From Crassaminicella indica (GTDB lineage Bacteria > Bacillota > Clostridia > Peptostreptococcales > Thermotaleaceae), in NCBI RefSeq assembly GCF_019203185.1, contig NZ_CP078093.1, positions 2,205,058-2,269,057 of the forward strand: 64,000 nt of DNA, written 5' to 3'. Shown here in pieces: positions 7,777-17,112 of this stretch (its first letter is position 1; every line of letters begins with the position of its first letter). The notes beneath the pieces were generated by a model. That model was not told the origin of the DNA, ran no database searches, and worked only from the letters and a program-made list of their open reading frames with translations. A program made the translations under genes and the position numbers.

Positions 7777-9317
7777 TTTGAAAAAATAGATTTTATAGTT
7801 TCAAAGCTTATACTGCCAGATAAGATGATAATAGCAATATAGCTTAAAAAACCAGCACTCATGCTAAGGCAAATGCTAATAATAGATTGTAGATTTATAT
7901 AATTACATATATTGTATATATAAATAACAATAAAAACCATGATGGTAGTTGCTATAATTGGTTTAATTATATGATCTATTAATTTTATATTTAATTTTAC
8001 ATAATGCTTTAGACTTCTAAAATTAAGGGTACATATGAATAATGTAGATAATGAAAAGCCTAATATAAATCCATTTTCGGCAAAGCGTGGATTAGCTACT
8101 AAATAGTAAGTACATAAAAGCTGAATACTCATGCCTATGAGATGATGAATTGCAGTGATCACTTGCTTACCCATTCCATGAAGTATACCTGAGATGGTGT
8201 GATGCAGACATAAAAATGTAGCTGATAAGGCTAATAATGAAAGAAATGCTCCAACATCTGATTGATCATATATAAACATACATATAGGATCTGCAAAAAA
8301 TAGAAATAGTGCGGTTGTTGGTATGGCAACTAGTAGAGTGATTCGGATAGCAAGGTTTGATTTTTGGCCAATATCTTTCCAGTTTTTTAATGCCATTTCT
8401 TGTGATACAGTTGGAATAATATTTACAACTAATGCAGAGGTTACAATGAATGGTAAAAAGAGGATAGGCATAGCCATTCCTGCAAGTTTTCCAAAGGTAG
8501 ATATAGCTTCTTGCTGGCTGAAACCTGCTATTTGTAGTCTTTGAGGAATCAATACAGCATTGACGGATTGCATGATTACAGCAACGAGTCTTGTAATGGT
8601 AATTGGAATGGAAATGATTATGATTTTCTTTAAAATACCTTTGTTTGCAATTTTTAACGAATGATAAGTTTGTCTTAAATGGATTGCTTCAAGAAATTTG
8701 AATTTAAAAAGAAGACATAAAAATCCTATTAATTCTCCTACGGAAATTCCCATTACTGCAATCATTGCTGAGTATTTTGTAGGTGTGGGATAGATTATAT
8801 ATAAACTTCCAATTACAAATACAATTCTAAAAAGTTGTTCTAAAATTTGAGATACACCAGGTGGGACTACATCTTTCATACCATAATAATAGCCTCTAAA
8901 TATAGAAGATAATGTAATTAAAGGAATAGCAGGGATTAAGGCTATAAGACTAAAATAGGTATCTTTATTTTTTATTATATTTATACTTATATATTTTGCA
9001 TAAAAAAATAAAAGGACAGATAAAAGACTACTGATAAATAAACCTAATATTAGTGATAATCCTAGAATTTTGTTGCAGCCTCTTTTGTTATTAAGAGATA
9101 AGTTATAGGCTACAAGCTTTGATACTGCAACAGGAATTCCAGCTGTTGTAAAGGTGATTAAGATCATTAATATAGGAAATACCAAATGAAATAGGCCGAT
9201 TCCTTCTGGGCCAATTATTCGAGATAGTATAATTTTATAAGCAAAACCTAAAAACCTTACAATAAAATTTACAACAATAAGAATGAACGTTCCGTATAGA
9301 AATGAGTTTTTTTTCAT
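7770..9317 (-). CDS. spoVB: stage V sporulation protein B, MOP-superfamily flippase
   Basis: The 515-residue polytopic membrane protein has about 14 hydrophobic segments and the MATE/MOP pattern of SpoVB/MurJ lipid flippases: an early FRGYYYG-type motif and the loop GPEGIGLFHLVFPILM. SpoVB is needed for spore cortex synthesis, probably by moving lipid-linked precursors. The ATG at 9317 is chosen because GAGGGGAC stands just before it on the minus strand; eight upstream codons in frame lack such a site. It converges with the 6S RNA gene and shares its terminator. Confidence 0.9.
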   Translation of the reverse strand: MKKNSFLYGTFILIVVNFIVRFLGFAYKIILSRIIGPEGIGLFHLVFPILMILITFTTAGIPVAVSKLVAYNLSLNNKRGCNKILGLSLILGLFISSLLSVLLFFYAKYISINIIKNKDTYFSLIALIPAIPLITLSSIFRGYYYGMKDVVPPGVSQILEQLFRIVFVIGSLYIIYPTPTKYSAMIAVMGISVGELIGFLCLLFKFKFLEAIHLRQTYHSLKIANKGILKKIIIISIPITITRLVAVIMQSVNAVLIPQRLQIAGFSQQEAISTFGKLAGMAMPILFLPFIVTSALVVNIIPTVSQEMALKNWKDIGQKSNLAIRITLLVAIPTTALFLFFADPICMFIYDQSDVGAFLSLLALSATFLCLHHTISGILHGMGKQVITAIHHLIGMSIQLLCTYYLVANPRFAENGFILGFSLSTLFICTLNFRSLKHYVKLNIKLIDHIIKPIIATTIMVFIVIYIYNICNYINLQSIISICLSMSAGFLSYIAIIILSGSISFETIKSIFSKK

Positions 9318-9399
9318 AAAGGTCCCCTCTTCATATAGCAATCTACTTTAAATAGATATTCTTATATAAACAGTTATATTACTTAAAAATAAAGTTTAA

Positions 9400-9460
9400 A
9401 TATATAGGTAAATAATTTCAAAACGAAATATAAAGAACAGTTCATTCCAGATAACTTTTG
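9400..9460. repeat. degenerate intergenic repeat, copy A
   Basis: About 60 bases opening with ATATATAG, with GAAATATAAA in the middle and AGATAA near the end, recur at 10165-10224 at roughly 70% identity. Both copies lie upstream of regulatory or sporulation genes. Function unknown. Confidence 0.45.
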
Positions 9461-9581
9461 AAAAAACAAAACTTCATTCCATGAAAAAATACTAAACCTT
9501 CAAAACTCACTTCGTTCAAACAATGAAGGTTCTTAACGTATTTTTTATGAAATTTCAGTAAGTTTTTTTACAAAAGTTATC
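9450..9581. repeat. 132-bp imperfect palindrome
   Basis: GATAACTTTTG (9450-9460) and CAAAAGTTATC (9571-9581) are perfect outer arms. Inside them ATGAAAAAATAC (9481-9492) faces a near-complement around 9538-9549, and AACCTTCA (9495-9502) pairs with TGAAGGTT (9524-9531). Outer and inner arms are kept while the middle has drifted, as in small non-autonomous repeats or long-hairpin RNAs. No reading frame is visible. Confidence 0.6.
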
Positions 9582-9621
9582 GAAGTCATTCACTTATCTT
9601 TATATATTTCTTTTTTTTATG

Positions 9622-9655
9622 TTGATTTTGTTTACCTATAGATAAACAAAATCAA
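9622..9655. repeat. 13-bp perfect inverted repeat
   Basis: TTGATTTTGTTTA (9622-9634) and its exact complement (9643-9655) enclose 8 bases. A T-run lies outside the left arm and an A-run outside the right arm, so the stem could extend further. There is no T-run after the stem on either strand, so it is not a usual terminator. Confidence 0.6.
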
Positions 9656-9765
9656 AAAAATATATTATGAAGCTTAGCTTTAGAATAGAAAATATTTTTC
9701 TTCATGTATGAATTTTGGCGATAGACAGACACTATAATATAAAGAAAATGAATGGAGGAAAATAT

Positions 9766-10008
9766 ATGGAATTAGTTTGCCCTATTTGTAATGGAATGGC
9801 TATATATTTGCTAAGATGTCCTCATTGTGGCAAACAGATGGAAAATAGAGGAGCTATGGTAGAATTTTTAGATGATTATAGTCCTTATTTAGATATGGAT
9901 ATGACACAGCTAGTAGATGGTGCGGCAAATGATCAATGTGTACACTTGTTTTATTGTGAGAACTGTAGATATGACAAAAGAGTTAAAATTCAAAGAGTAA
10001 ATATATAG
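9766..10008 (+). CDS. small double zinc-ribbon protein
   Basis: An 80-residue protein opens with CPICNG, followed by CPHCGK, and later CVHLFYCENC, making two Cys-rich knuckles typical of a zinc ribbon. The middle is acidic (FLDDYSPYLDMDM). The ATG at 9766 is preceded by GGAGG and fits better than the TTG at 9715, which has no ribosome site. I do not know a named family. Metal binding is inferred from the cysteines. It is a single-gene unit with a TATAAT at 9732-9737 and a hairpin beyond its stop. Confidence 0.65.
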   Translation: MELVCPICNGMAIYLLRCPHCGKQMENRGAMVEFLDDYSPYLDMDMTQLVDGAANDQCVHLFYCENCRYDKRVKIQRVNI

Positions 10009-10089
10009 TATGCAAAAGCTGAATATAAATTTCAACGTCAAGTAATATTTTATATTTATTGTTTGCTAAAAAATAAATCAATTGAAACA

Positions 10090-10125
10090 GAATAAAGTGC
10101 GTAGGACTGCACTTTATTCTATTTC
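10090..10125 (+). terminator. hairpin, probable terminator
   Basis: An 11-bp perfect stem (GAATAAAGTGC at 10090-10100, its complement at 10109-10119) is followed by TATTTC. It is 80 bases beyond the zinc-ribbon gene. Confidence 0.6.
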
Positions 10126-10164
10126 TAGCAAAATACCTTAATATTTTGTATAATTAATGGTAGT

Positions 10165-10224
10165 ATATATAGATAAACAACTTTAAAGCGAAATATAAAA
10201 GATTGTTTATTTTAGATAATTATT
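10165..10224. repeat. degenerate intergenic repeat, copy B
   Basis: The second copy of the repeat at 9400-9460. It lies 80 bases upstream of the MocR-type regulator gene. Shared landmarks are ATATATAG, GCGAAATATAAAA (ACGAAATATAAAG in copy A) and TAGATAA near the end. Confidence 0.45.
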
Positions 10225-10303
10225 CATTTTTGATGTTATGTATCTATTAGTATATGTTTAAAAGAGGATTTTTGATAATAAATAAGAAATACAGGAGGTA
10301 GGA

Positions 10304-11797
10304 ATGGAAATATATAAAGAGATACATTTAGATAAAAATTCACCTCAACATTTATATATGCAGCTGTTTTATAAAATACGTCAGTTTATCATGGATGGAC
10401 AGCTTAAAGCAAACGAAAAGCTTCCACCTATTAGACAGCTTGCCAATACTCTTGGGGTAAATACAAGTACTATTGTCAATGCATATGGACTTTTAGAAAA
10501 AGAAGGGTTTGTGTATAAAAAAATAGGTAGTGGAACATTTGTTTCTCCACGGAAAGATGATAGGCTAGAGGATGTGGTGCTTGAAAAATATCCATTAGAT
10601 GAGGATATAAGACTGATGGACCGAGGACAAATACAAATAAAAGAAAATATGATTAGCTTTGCTAGTGCTACACCAACTTCTGATCTGTTTCCAGTAGATG
10701 ATTTTAAAATCCTTTTAAATGAGGTTTTAGATAGAGATAAAGGAGATGCTTTTGGATATCAGGAAAGTCAAGGATATTATCCTTTAAGAGAATCACTAGT
10801 TGATTATCTAAAGGAAATCAATATTGAAACTAATTCAGAAAATGTTCAAATTATTTCAGGAGCACAGCAAGGAATAGATGTTATTGCAAAGGCATTTGTA
10901 GATTATAAGGATACAATCATTGTGGAAAGTCCTACATATACAGGAGCAATAGGAACCTTTAAATCTAGAGGAGCAAAAATTGTTAGTGTACCTATTCTAG
11001 AGGATGGCATAGATATACATTTATTAGAAGAAAATATAAAAAAGCATCATCCTAAATTTGTTTATTTAATGCCTAACTTTCAAAATCCTACTGGATATTC
11101 TTATAGCAAGGAGAAAAAATTAAAAATCATTGAGTTAGCTGATAAATATAATACATTTATTGTTGAAGATGATTATTTGAGTGATTTAAGCTTTTATAAT
11201 AATGATAATGCTACGCTAAAAAGCTTAGATGAGAATGATCGTATTATATATATTAAGAGTTTTTCTAAAATTTTCATGCCGGGTTTAAGATTAGGTTTTT
11301 TGGTGATTCCTAAAAAAATACATCATAGAATTCTTGCTGCAAAGCATACATCAGATATTTCAACTTCAGGGCTAAATCAAAGAGTTTTTGACCTTTATTT
11401 AAGAAAAGGTATTTGGAAAAAGCATATTCGATATATGGAAAAGATATATAGAGAACGGTTTGATGTGATGAAGAATTGTATAGAAAAATATTTTAAGGAT
11501 ATAGATATAAGTTATATTCTTCCGAAAGGTGGATTAAATTTTTGGTTTTCTTTACCTGAAGGGTATGATTCAAATAAGCTATATGTTGAAGGGGCTAAAA
11601 ATAATATTCTTATTTTACCAGGATCTATATTTTTTATATCTCAAAATGAAAGCAGATTTTTTAGATTGAGTATTGCTGCTGTATACCCTAAGGATATTGA
11701 GATAGGAATAAAGGGATTATCTCAAGTGATAAAAAGATTTATTAAAAAGGATACAAAGGAGAGAAAAGGGCCGGATTCATATACTCCTCTTTTATAG
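10304..11797 (+). CDS. MocR/PdxR-type regulator (GntR HTH plus aminotransferase fold)
   Basis: Residues 1-75 form a GntR winged helix (LANTLGVNTSTIVNAYGLLEKEG). The remaining 400 residues follow the fold-type I aminotransferase pattern: PNFQNPTGYS, VEDDYLSDLSF and SFSKIFMPGLRLGF. K322 in SFSK is the expected pyridoxal-phosphate lysine. MocR proteins are transcription factors that sense PLP or an amino-compound; PdxR controls vitamin B6 genes. No pdx or aminotransferase operon is adjacent, so the target is unknown. The ATG is preceded by AGGAGGT. Confidence 0.9.
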   Translation: MEIYKEIHLDKNSPQHLYMQLFYKIRQFIMDGQLKANEKLPPIRQLANTLGVNTSTIVNAYGLLEKEGFVYKKIGSGTFVSPRKDDRLEDVVLEKYPLDEDIRLMDRGQIQIKENMISFASATPTSDLFPVDDFKILLNEVLDRDKGDAFGYQESQGYYPLRESLVDYLKEINIETNSENVQIISGAQQGIDVIAKAFVDYKDTIIVESPTYTGAIGTFKSRGAKIVSVPILEDGIDIHLLEENIKKHHPKFVYLMPNFQNPTGYSYSKEKKLKIIELADKYNTFIVEDDYLSDLSFYNNDNATLKSLDENDRIIYIKSFSKIFMPGLRLGFLVIPKKIHHRILAAKHTSDISTSGLNQRVFDLYLRKGIWKKHIRYMEKIYRERFDVMKNCIEKYFKDIDISYILPKGGLNFWFSLPEGYDSNKLYVEGAKNNILILPGSIFFISQNESRFFRLSIAAVYPKDIEIGIKGLSQVIKRFIKKDTKERKGPDSYTPLL

Positions 11798-11880
11798 AAA
11801 CAGTAAATAAAAAATATTTATTCTTTTAAGATATATTTAATGAAAGATAAAAATTTTATAAATAATATGAGGTGATATAA

Positions 11881-12777
11881 TTGAAGGTAAAATTTATTAT
11901 TAATCCTTCATCGGGAAAACAAATCATCCAAAAAAATTTAGATAGAATTATTGGAAATTTAATATTGGAAGGAATTGTAAAATATGTAGATGTATTTAAA
12001 ATGAAAGGGAAGTATGATGCTTTAGAGGAAGTAAAAAAGCTTAAAAAGGGTGAATATGATTGTATTATTGCTGTAGGAGGAGATGGAACCGTTAATGAAG
12101 TGGTAAATGGTGTAATGATAGGAAAAAATGAAATTCCTATTGCAATACTACCAGCAGGAACAGTAAATGATTTTGCAAAGTTTTTAGCCCTACCTATTGA
12201 TATAAATGGCTTTTGTAATATGATGAGAAAAAATGAAAGAAAAAAAGTAGATGTTGGAAAAGTAGGAAATAGGTATTTTATTAACGTTTTAGCAGGAGGA
12301 CTTTTGACAGATGTAGGATATAAGGTATCCTCTGAATTTAAAACAGTACTAGGGAAGTATGCTTATTATGTAGAAGGAATGAAAGAAATTCCAAGACAAA
12401 TGCTAAGGAGTATCAATATAGAAATTGATTCTGAAGAATTTAAAGGAACAGAAGATATATTTATGTTTATTATTACTAATACGCCATCCGTAGGAGGATT
12501 TAAAAAGCTTGCTCCTATGGCTAAAATAGATGATGGACTATTTGATGTTTGTATTGTGAAAAAGTCAGATATACCAGAATTCTTTTCTTTATTTTTACAT
12601 ATCATGAAAGGGGAGCATATTAAGCATCCTCGGGTTTTATACATACAGACTTCTAAAATCGAACTAAAGAGTCCTAAAGATGTGAATGTTGCTTTAGACA
12701 TAGATGGGGAGCAGGGAGGAGGTCTTCCTGCAACTATTGAAGTGGTTCCAAAGGGAATAGAGATTATCATTCCATAA
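11881..12777 (+). CDS. diacylglycerol/lipid kinase family protein
   Basis: The 298-residue protein shows the DAGK catalytic signature VGGDGTVNEVVNG and the N-terminal FIINPSSGK loop. This family (DgkB, YegS, BmrU) phosphorylates diacylglycerol or related lipids at the membrane surface. The C-terminal beta-sandwich domain is present (SPKDVNVALDIDGEQGG). The start is TTG at 11881 behind GAGGTGATATAA. It stands alone between two regulator genes in the same direction. The lipid substrate cannot be told from sequence. Confidence 0.88.
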   Translation: MKVKFIINPSSGKQIIQKNLDRIIGNLILEGIVKYVDVFKMKGKYDALEEVKKLKKGEYDCIIAVGGDGTVNEVVNGVMIGKNEIPIAILPAGTVNDFAKFLALPIDINGFCNMMRKNERKKVDVGKVGNRYFINVLAGGLLTDVGYKVSSEFKTVLGKYAYYVEGMKEIPRQMLRSINIEIDSEEFKGTEDIFMFIITNTPSVGGFKKLAPMAKIDDGLFDVCIVKKSDIPEFFSLFLHIMKGEHIKHPRVLYIQTSKIELKSPKDVNVALDIDGEQGGGLPATIEVVPKGIEIIIP

Positions 12778-12896
12778 AAAATTAAATATAAGCAGGAATT
12801 TACATAATTGCTGTAGAAAAGTAACAAGATAAATTATATAGTTTAAAATTCAGAAAAAAATTTACGTTAAAATATATATGAATTGGAGTGAAATAG

Positions 12897-13904
12897 GTGA
12901 GTATAACAATTAAAGATGTAGCAAAAAAGGCAGGTGTTTCTATATCTACAGTATCTCGAGTGATAAATGGATCTAAACCTGTAAGTAATGAAATAAGACA
13001 AAAAGTATTAAAGGTTATTGAAGAAACAGGATATATGCCTAATCCAGTAGCAAGAAGTTTGGTAATGAAAAAAAGCCAATTAATTGGAGTTGTAGTTCCA
13101 GATTTATCGAATGTTTTTATTGGGGAAATATTGAATGGGATAGAAGAGATTGGTAAAATGTATGATTATGACATTTTATTATGTAATACTTATGGACAAT
13201 TAGAACAGGAGTTAAGATATCTTAATTTATTGAAAGCAAAGCAGGTAGAAGGAATTATATTTATGACTTGGAATCTTCAGGAAAAGCTGGTTGAATATCT
13301 TGAAAAAATAGAGGTTCCAGTTGCATTAATTAATAGAAATACGAGCAAATTACATACTCCTTCTGTATCTATTGATAATTTTAAAGCTGCGTATGAAATG
13401 ACAGAATTTCTTATTAAAAATGGTCATAAACGGATTGCGCTAATCAGAAGTAGTATGGATCAAAATGCTTTTGGACTTGATCAATACAATGGATACAAAA
13501 AAGCATTAGATGATCATGGGTTAGAAATTCATGAAGAATTAATAAGATATGGAAATTGGAAAATGGAAAATAGTTATCAAATTGTAAAAGATTTTATAGA
13601 TGAAAATATTTTACCTACTGCGATATTTGCAGCGAGTGATGAAATGGCTATTGGAGCTATCAATTGTTTATTAGACAATGGATATAAGGTTCCAGAGGAT
13701 GTTTCTGTTGTTGGATTTAATGATATAAAATTAGCATCTATATATAGGCCTAAGTTAACAACTATTCATCAGCCAATTTATGATATTGGAGCTGTTGCAA
13801 TGAGAATGATTATTAAGAAAATTAATGGAGAAGAAGTAGATAGCAATGTAGTTACACTTCCACATGAATTAATCGTAAGAGAAAGCAGCAAGTGTATAGA
13901 ATAA
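12897..13904 (+). CDS. LacI/CcpA-family transcriptional regulator
   Basis: Residues 1-60 form a LacI-type HTH with hinge helix (IKDVAKKAGVSISTVSRVING, then NPVARSL). The rest is a periplasmic-binding-protein-like sensor domain with VVVPDLSN, AIFAASDEMAIGA and a C-terminal TTIHQP. The GTG start follows a GGAGTG site. No sugar operon is adjacent, so a global CcpA-like role or a distant target is possible. I cannot assign the ligand. Confidence 0.9.
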   Translation: MSITIKDVAKKAGVSISTVSRVINGSKPVSNEIRQKVLKVIEETGYMPNPVARSLVMKKSQLIGVVVPDLSNVFIGEILNGIEEIGKMYDYDILLCNTYGQLEQELRYLNLLKAKQVEGIIFMTWNLQEKLVEYLEKIEVPVALINRNTSKLHTPSVSIDNFKAAYEMTEFLIKNGHKRIALIRSSMDQNAFGLDQYNGYKKALDDHGLEIHEELIRYGNWKMENSYQIVKDFIDENILPTAIFAASDEMAIGAINCLLDNGYKVPEDVSVVGFNDIKLASIYRPKLTTIHQPIYDIGAVAMRMIIKKINGEEVDSNVVTLPHELIVRESSKCIE

Positions 13905-13914
13905 GGAATATTTC

Positions 13915-13959
13915 ATCTCCTATGTAGAAATAATAGAATTAGATAATATCATAGGAGGT
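13915..13959 (+). promoter_or_regulatory. hairpin covering the ykuS ribosome site
   Basis: ATCTCCTATG (13915-13924) can pair with CATAGGAGGT (13950-13959) through 10 bp with one G-U pair. The second arm is the Shine-Dalgarno sequence of the next gene. Masking of translation initiation is inferred. Confidence 0.5.
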
Positions 13960-13966
13960 GGTTCTT

Positions 13967-14212
13967 TTGAGAAAAGTAGCTGTAGAAAAATCACTAGAAA
14001 ATGTAAAAAGTTATCTTAATTACAAGGGTTATGATGTTGCAGATCTTGAAGGTACTAAATCAAATTTGAAAAGCTTTGATGCAATTGTAGTTTCAGGACA
14101 AAATAGTAATATGCTAGGTATGCATGATACAAATACAAGAGCATCTGTTATTAATGCAAAAGGCATGACACCAGAAGATGTACATGCACAAATAGAAAAT
14201 CGTCTTAGCTAA
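13967..14212 (+). CDS. ykuS: UPF0180 family protein YkuS
   Basis: The 81-residue protein matches UPF0180: an N-terminal VAVEKSLENVKSYL helix, then DAIVVSGQNSNMLGMHDT, then ASVINAKGMTPEDVHAQIENRL. The function is not established. TTG at 13967 is chosen because AGGAGG lies 8 bases upstream; the in-frame GTG at 13958 overlaps that site. Its ribosome site can be masked by an upstream hairpin, and a strong terminator overlaps the stop. Confidence 0.85.
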   Translation: MRKVAVEKSLENVKSYLNYKGYDVADLEGTKSNLKSFDAIVVSGQNSNMLGMHDTNTRASVINAKGMTPEDVHAQIENRLS

Positions 14213-14236
14213 GACCTCTTTTGAGGTCTTTTTTGT
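14211..14236 (+). terminator. terminator of ykuS
   Basis: AAGACCTC (14211-14218) and GAGGTCTT (14223-14230) form a perfect 8-bp stem with a TTTT loop and a following T-run. The stem includes the last bases of the stop codon. Confidence 0.9.
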
Positions 14237-14316
14237 TGATGGTAATTTATAATGAAAAATATTATAATATATCTGTTGTATAATAAATGTATGAATCATA
14301 TGAGAGTGAGGACAAA

Positions 14317-16188
14317 ATGAAAAGAAATGATTTTTTACCGATATGTAGAGAAGATATGAAAAAAAGAGGATGGGAACAATTAGATTTTATTATTGTGACA
14401 GGAGATGCTTATGTAGATCATCCGAGTTTTGGTACAGCTATTATATCAAGAGTTTTAGAAGATGCTGGATATAAGGTAGGGATTATTCCTCAACCAAATT
14501 GGAGAAATGTTAATGATTTCAAAAAATTAGGAAGACCTAGACTTGGATTTTTAATCAATGCAGGTAATTTAGATTCTATGGTAAATCACTATTCTGTGAG
14601 TAAGAAAAGGAGAAAAGAAGACTTATATGCTCCAGGTGGAAAAATGGGATTAAGGCCTGATAGAGCAACCATTGTATATACTAATATGGTCAGACAAGCA
14701 TATAAAAAAGTACCTATTATTATTGGAGGTATTGAAGCTAGCTTAAGAAGATTTGCACATTATGATTATTGGAATGATTTAGTAAGAAGATCTATTTTAT
14801 TTGATAGTGAAGCAGATTTATTAGTATACGGTATGGGTGAAAAACAGGTTATAGAAATTGCAGATAATTTAAATAATGGATTAGCTATTAAGTATATTCG
14901 ACATATTCCGGGAACTTGTTATAAAGTGAATAATTTAGAAGAAGTTTATGATTATATAGAAGTTCCTTCTTTTGAAGAAGTTTCAAAAGATAAAAGATTA
15001 TATGCAAAAGCTTTTAAAATTCAATATGAGGAACAGGATAGTATCCGAGGAAAAGTAATTGTTCAAAAGCATAAGGATATTTATATTGTACAAAATCCTC
15101 CAGCTAGTCCTTTGACGCAAGTTGAATTAGACAGAGTATATGACCTACCATATATGAGAAGCTATCATCCTATATATGAAAAAATGGGTGGAGTTCCTGC
15201 TATTAAAGAAGTCAAATATAGTATTGTTAGTGAGAGAGGTTGTTTTGGTAGCTGTTCTTTTTGCGCTCTTACATTTCATCAAGGAAGGGTAATCCAGAGC
15301 AGAAGTCAAGAGTCAATGATAGAGGAAGCAAAAAAAATTGTTAAAGATAAAGACTTTAAAGGATATATTCACGATGTTGGAGGCCCAACAGCTAATTTTA
15401 GACATCCTGCTTGTGAGAAGCAAAAGAAAATAGGAGCTTGTAAAAATAAGCAATGCTTATACCCAAAGCCTTGTAAAAGTCTATATATTGATCATAGTGA
15501 ATACTTAGAAGTATTGAGAAAGCTTAGGAAAATTGAAGGAGTCAAAAAGGTTTTTGTTCGTTCGGGGCTAAGATATGATTATATTATGGCAGATCAAAAG
15601 GGAGATGATTTCTTAAAAGAATTAAGTGAGTATCATGTAAGTGGACAACTTAAAGTTGCTCCTGAGCATGTTTCGCCGAAGGTATTAGCATTGATGGGAA
15701 AACCGAAAAGAGAAATATATGAAAGGTTTGTAGATAAATTTTATAAAATAAATAATAGGCTTGGAAAAAAACAATTTTTAATACCGTATCTTATGTCTAG
15801 TCATCCAGGAAGTGATTTAAGTGCTGCTGTTGAGCTAGCAGAGTATTTAAGAGATATTCACTATCATCCACAGCAAGTGCAGGACTTTTATCCTACACCG
15901 GGAACCTTGTCTACCTGTATGTTTTATACGGGATTAGATCCTAGAAATATGAAGCGTGTATATGTACCAAAGACAAGAGAAGAAAAGGCTATGCAAAGGG
16001 CTTTGCTTCAATATAGAAACCCTAAAAATTATGATTTAGTTGAGAAGGCTTTGATTTTAGCAAATAGAAAGGATTTAATTGGATATGGTCCTAAGTGTTT
16101 GATTAAACCAAGAGAAGAATATAATAAAAAAAATCGTTCAAATAAAAATAAACGTCAAAAGGATAAAAGAAGAAAAAATAGAAGATAA
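14317..16188 (+). CDS. YgiQ-family radical SAM protein
   Basis: A 623-residue protein with the radical SAM cluster motif CFGSCSFC in [13 protein letters not shown], an N-terminal segment typical of YgiQ ([16 protein letters not shown]), and a very basic C-terminal tail ([20 protein letters not shown]). YgiQ is widespread and its reaction is unknown. The ATG at 14317 follows GAGAGTGAGGA; the ATG at 14287 lacks a ribosome site. The basic tail suggests nucleic-acid or ribosome contact, which is inference. Confidence 0.9.
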   Translation: MKRNDFLPICREDMKKRGWEQLDFIIVTGDAYVDHPSFGTAIISRVLEDAGYKVGIIPQPNWRNVNDFKKLGRPRLGFLINAGNLDSMVNHYSVSKKRRKEDLYAPGGKMGLRPDRATIVYTNMVRQAYKKVPIIIGGIEASLRRFAHYDYWNDLVRRSILFDSEADLLVYGMGEKQVIEIADNLNNGLAIKYIRHIPGTCYKVNNLEEVYDYIEVPSFEEVSKDKRLYAKAFKIQYEEQDSIRGKVIVQKHKDIYIVQNPPASPLTQVELDRVYDLPYMRSYHPIYEKMGGVPAIKEVKYSIVSERGCFGSCSFCALTFHQGRVIQSRSQESMIEEAKKIVKDKDFKGYIHDVGGPTANFRHPACEKQKKIGACKNKQCLYPKPCKSLYIDHSEYLEVLRKLRKIEGVKKVFVRSGLRYDYIMADQKGDDFLKELSEYHVSGQLKVAPEHVSPKVLALMGKPKREIYERFVDKFYKINNRLGKKQFLIPYLMSSHPGSDLSAAVELAEYLRDIHYHPQQVQDFYPTPGTLSTCMFYTGLDPRNMKRVYVPKTREEKAMQRALLQYRNPKNYDLVEKALILANRKDLIGYGPKCLIKPREEYNKKNRSNKNKRQKDKRRKNRR

Positions 16189-16195
16189 TTGATGT

Positions 16196-16224
16196 TTGAC
16201 GAAAACATATCTTTTTTGTACAAT
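16196..16224 (+). promoter_or_regulatory. promoter of the DUF896 gene
   Basis: TTGACG (16196-16201), a 17-base spacer and TACAAT (16219-16224) form a near-consensus vegetative promoter starting a few bases past the ygiQ stop. Confidence 0.75.
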
Positions 16225-16257
16225 ACATTATTAGGAAAAATAGAAGGGAGTCATAAT

Positions 16258-16428
16258 ATGCTATCAAAAGAAAAGCTTGCTCGTATTAATTTTTTAGCTA
16301 AAAAATCTAAGAATGAGGGATTAACTCAAGAGGAAAAGCTTGAACAAAAAAAACTTAGAGAAGAATATTTGAAAAAGTTTAGAGAAAATTTTAGAAAACA
16401 ATTAGACAATATTGAATTTGTTGATTAG
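16258..16428 (+). CDS. DUF896 family protein (YnzC-like)
   Basis: The 56-residue protein is a helical hairpin typical of DUF896/UPF0291 (LARINFLAKKSKNEGLTQEE, then REEYLKKFRENFRKQL). Members in Bacillus belong to the SOS regulon, but the biochemical role is not settled. The ATG at 16258 follows GAAGGGAG. A near-consensus promoter lies 35 bases upstream. I see no LexA-type box, so damage control is not shown here. Confidence 0.85.
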   Translation: MLSKEKLARINFLAKKSKNEGLTQEEKLEQKKLREEYLKKFRENFRKQLDNIEFVD

Positions 16429-16463
16429 AGTAAGAGGAGATATAAAAGAAGGGGGCTAATAGG

Positions 16464-16916
16464 ATGGCAGAGAAACAATATGTTATATTCAAACTAGAAA
16501 ATGAATCTTATGGTGTAGATATAATGCGTGTGCAGGAAATTTGTGAATATAAAGAAAGCGTTAAGGTACCGAATACACCTAAATTTGTTGATGGGATTAT
16601 AAATTTAAGAGGAGATATTATACCTATTATCAGTTTAAGGAAGAAATTTAATTTACAAGAGGAACAAGTGAATTCAGATACAAGAATTATTGTTATTCAT
16701 TTACAAGAAAATCAAGTAGGTTTTCTTGTAGATGAAGCGTCTCAGGTTTTAAGAATAAATGAAGAAGATATTGAGCCAGCACCAGAAATTGTTACTGGTG
16801 TGGATAAAAAATATATTACAGGAGTTGGAAAGTTAGAAGACAAAATTGTTCTATTATTAGATTTAGAATATATTCTTACAGATTATGAAAAAGAGCAAAT
16901 ACAACAAATCTCTTAA
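16464..16916 (+). CDS. cheW: chemotaxis coupling protein CheW
   Basis: The 150-residue single-domain protein has the CheW pattern: YVIFKLENESYGVDIMRVQEI, the conserved NLRGDIIPII and a C-terminal LLLDLEYIL. CheW links chemoreceptors to the kinase CheA at the membrane. It is encoded alone here, away from other che genes, so it may serve a separate receptor set or a kinase elsewhere. The ATG follows AAGGGGG. Confidence 0.93.
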   Translation: MAEKQYVIFKLENESYGVDIMRVQEICEYKESVKVPNTPKFVDGIINLRGDIIPIISLRKKFNLQEEQVNSDTRIIVIHLQENQVGFLVDEASQVLRINEEDIEPAPEIVTGVDKKYITGVGKLEDKIVLLLDLEYILTDYEKEQIQQIS

Positions 16917-17030
16917 TTGTTATCATTTTTTTGACGATAATAGAAGGAATGCTAAATAAACAATTTGTTTTTAAGAGATTTATGATAAAAAAATAAAAAA
17001 TTAGAAATTAATGTAAATAAAAAAATTCAT

Positions 17031-17077
17031 TTGACAACAGTAAAAGTCAAATTTCAAACCTATCTCTAGTGTATAAT
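17031..17077 (+). promoter_or_regulatory. promoter region with inverted repeat
   Basis: TATAAT is at 17072-17077. A perfect inverted repeat, ATTTGAC and GTCAAAT separated by about 10 bases, lies at 17030-17052, covering the place of a regulator site just upstream. No good -35 is spaced to this -10, which fits an activator-dependent promoter. Confidence 0.4.
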
Positions 17078-17112
17078 GAATTCAAACACACAACATATAG
17101 GGGGATATGGTG

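Noticed and set aside
9622-9655. Palindrome as a rho-independent terminator
   Set aside because: The T-run precedes the stem and an A-run follows, so neither strand has a stem followed by T residues.
12366-12827. Long minus-strand open frame over the lipid kinase gene
   Set aside because: It is a shadow of the real gene in AT-rich DNA, with no ribosome site and a product without domain features.
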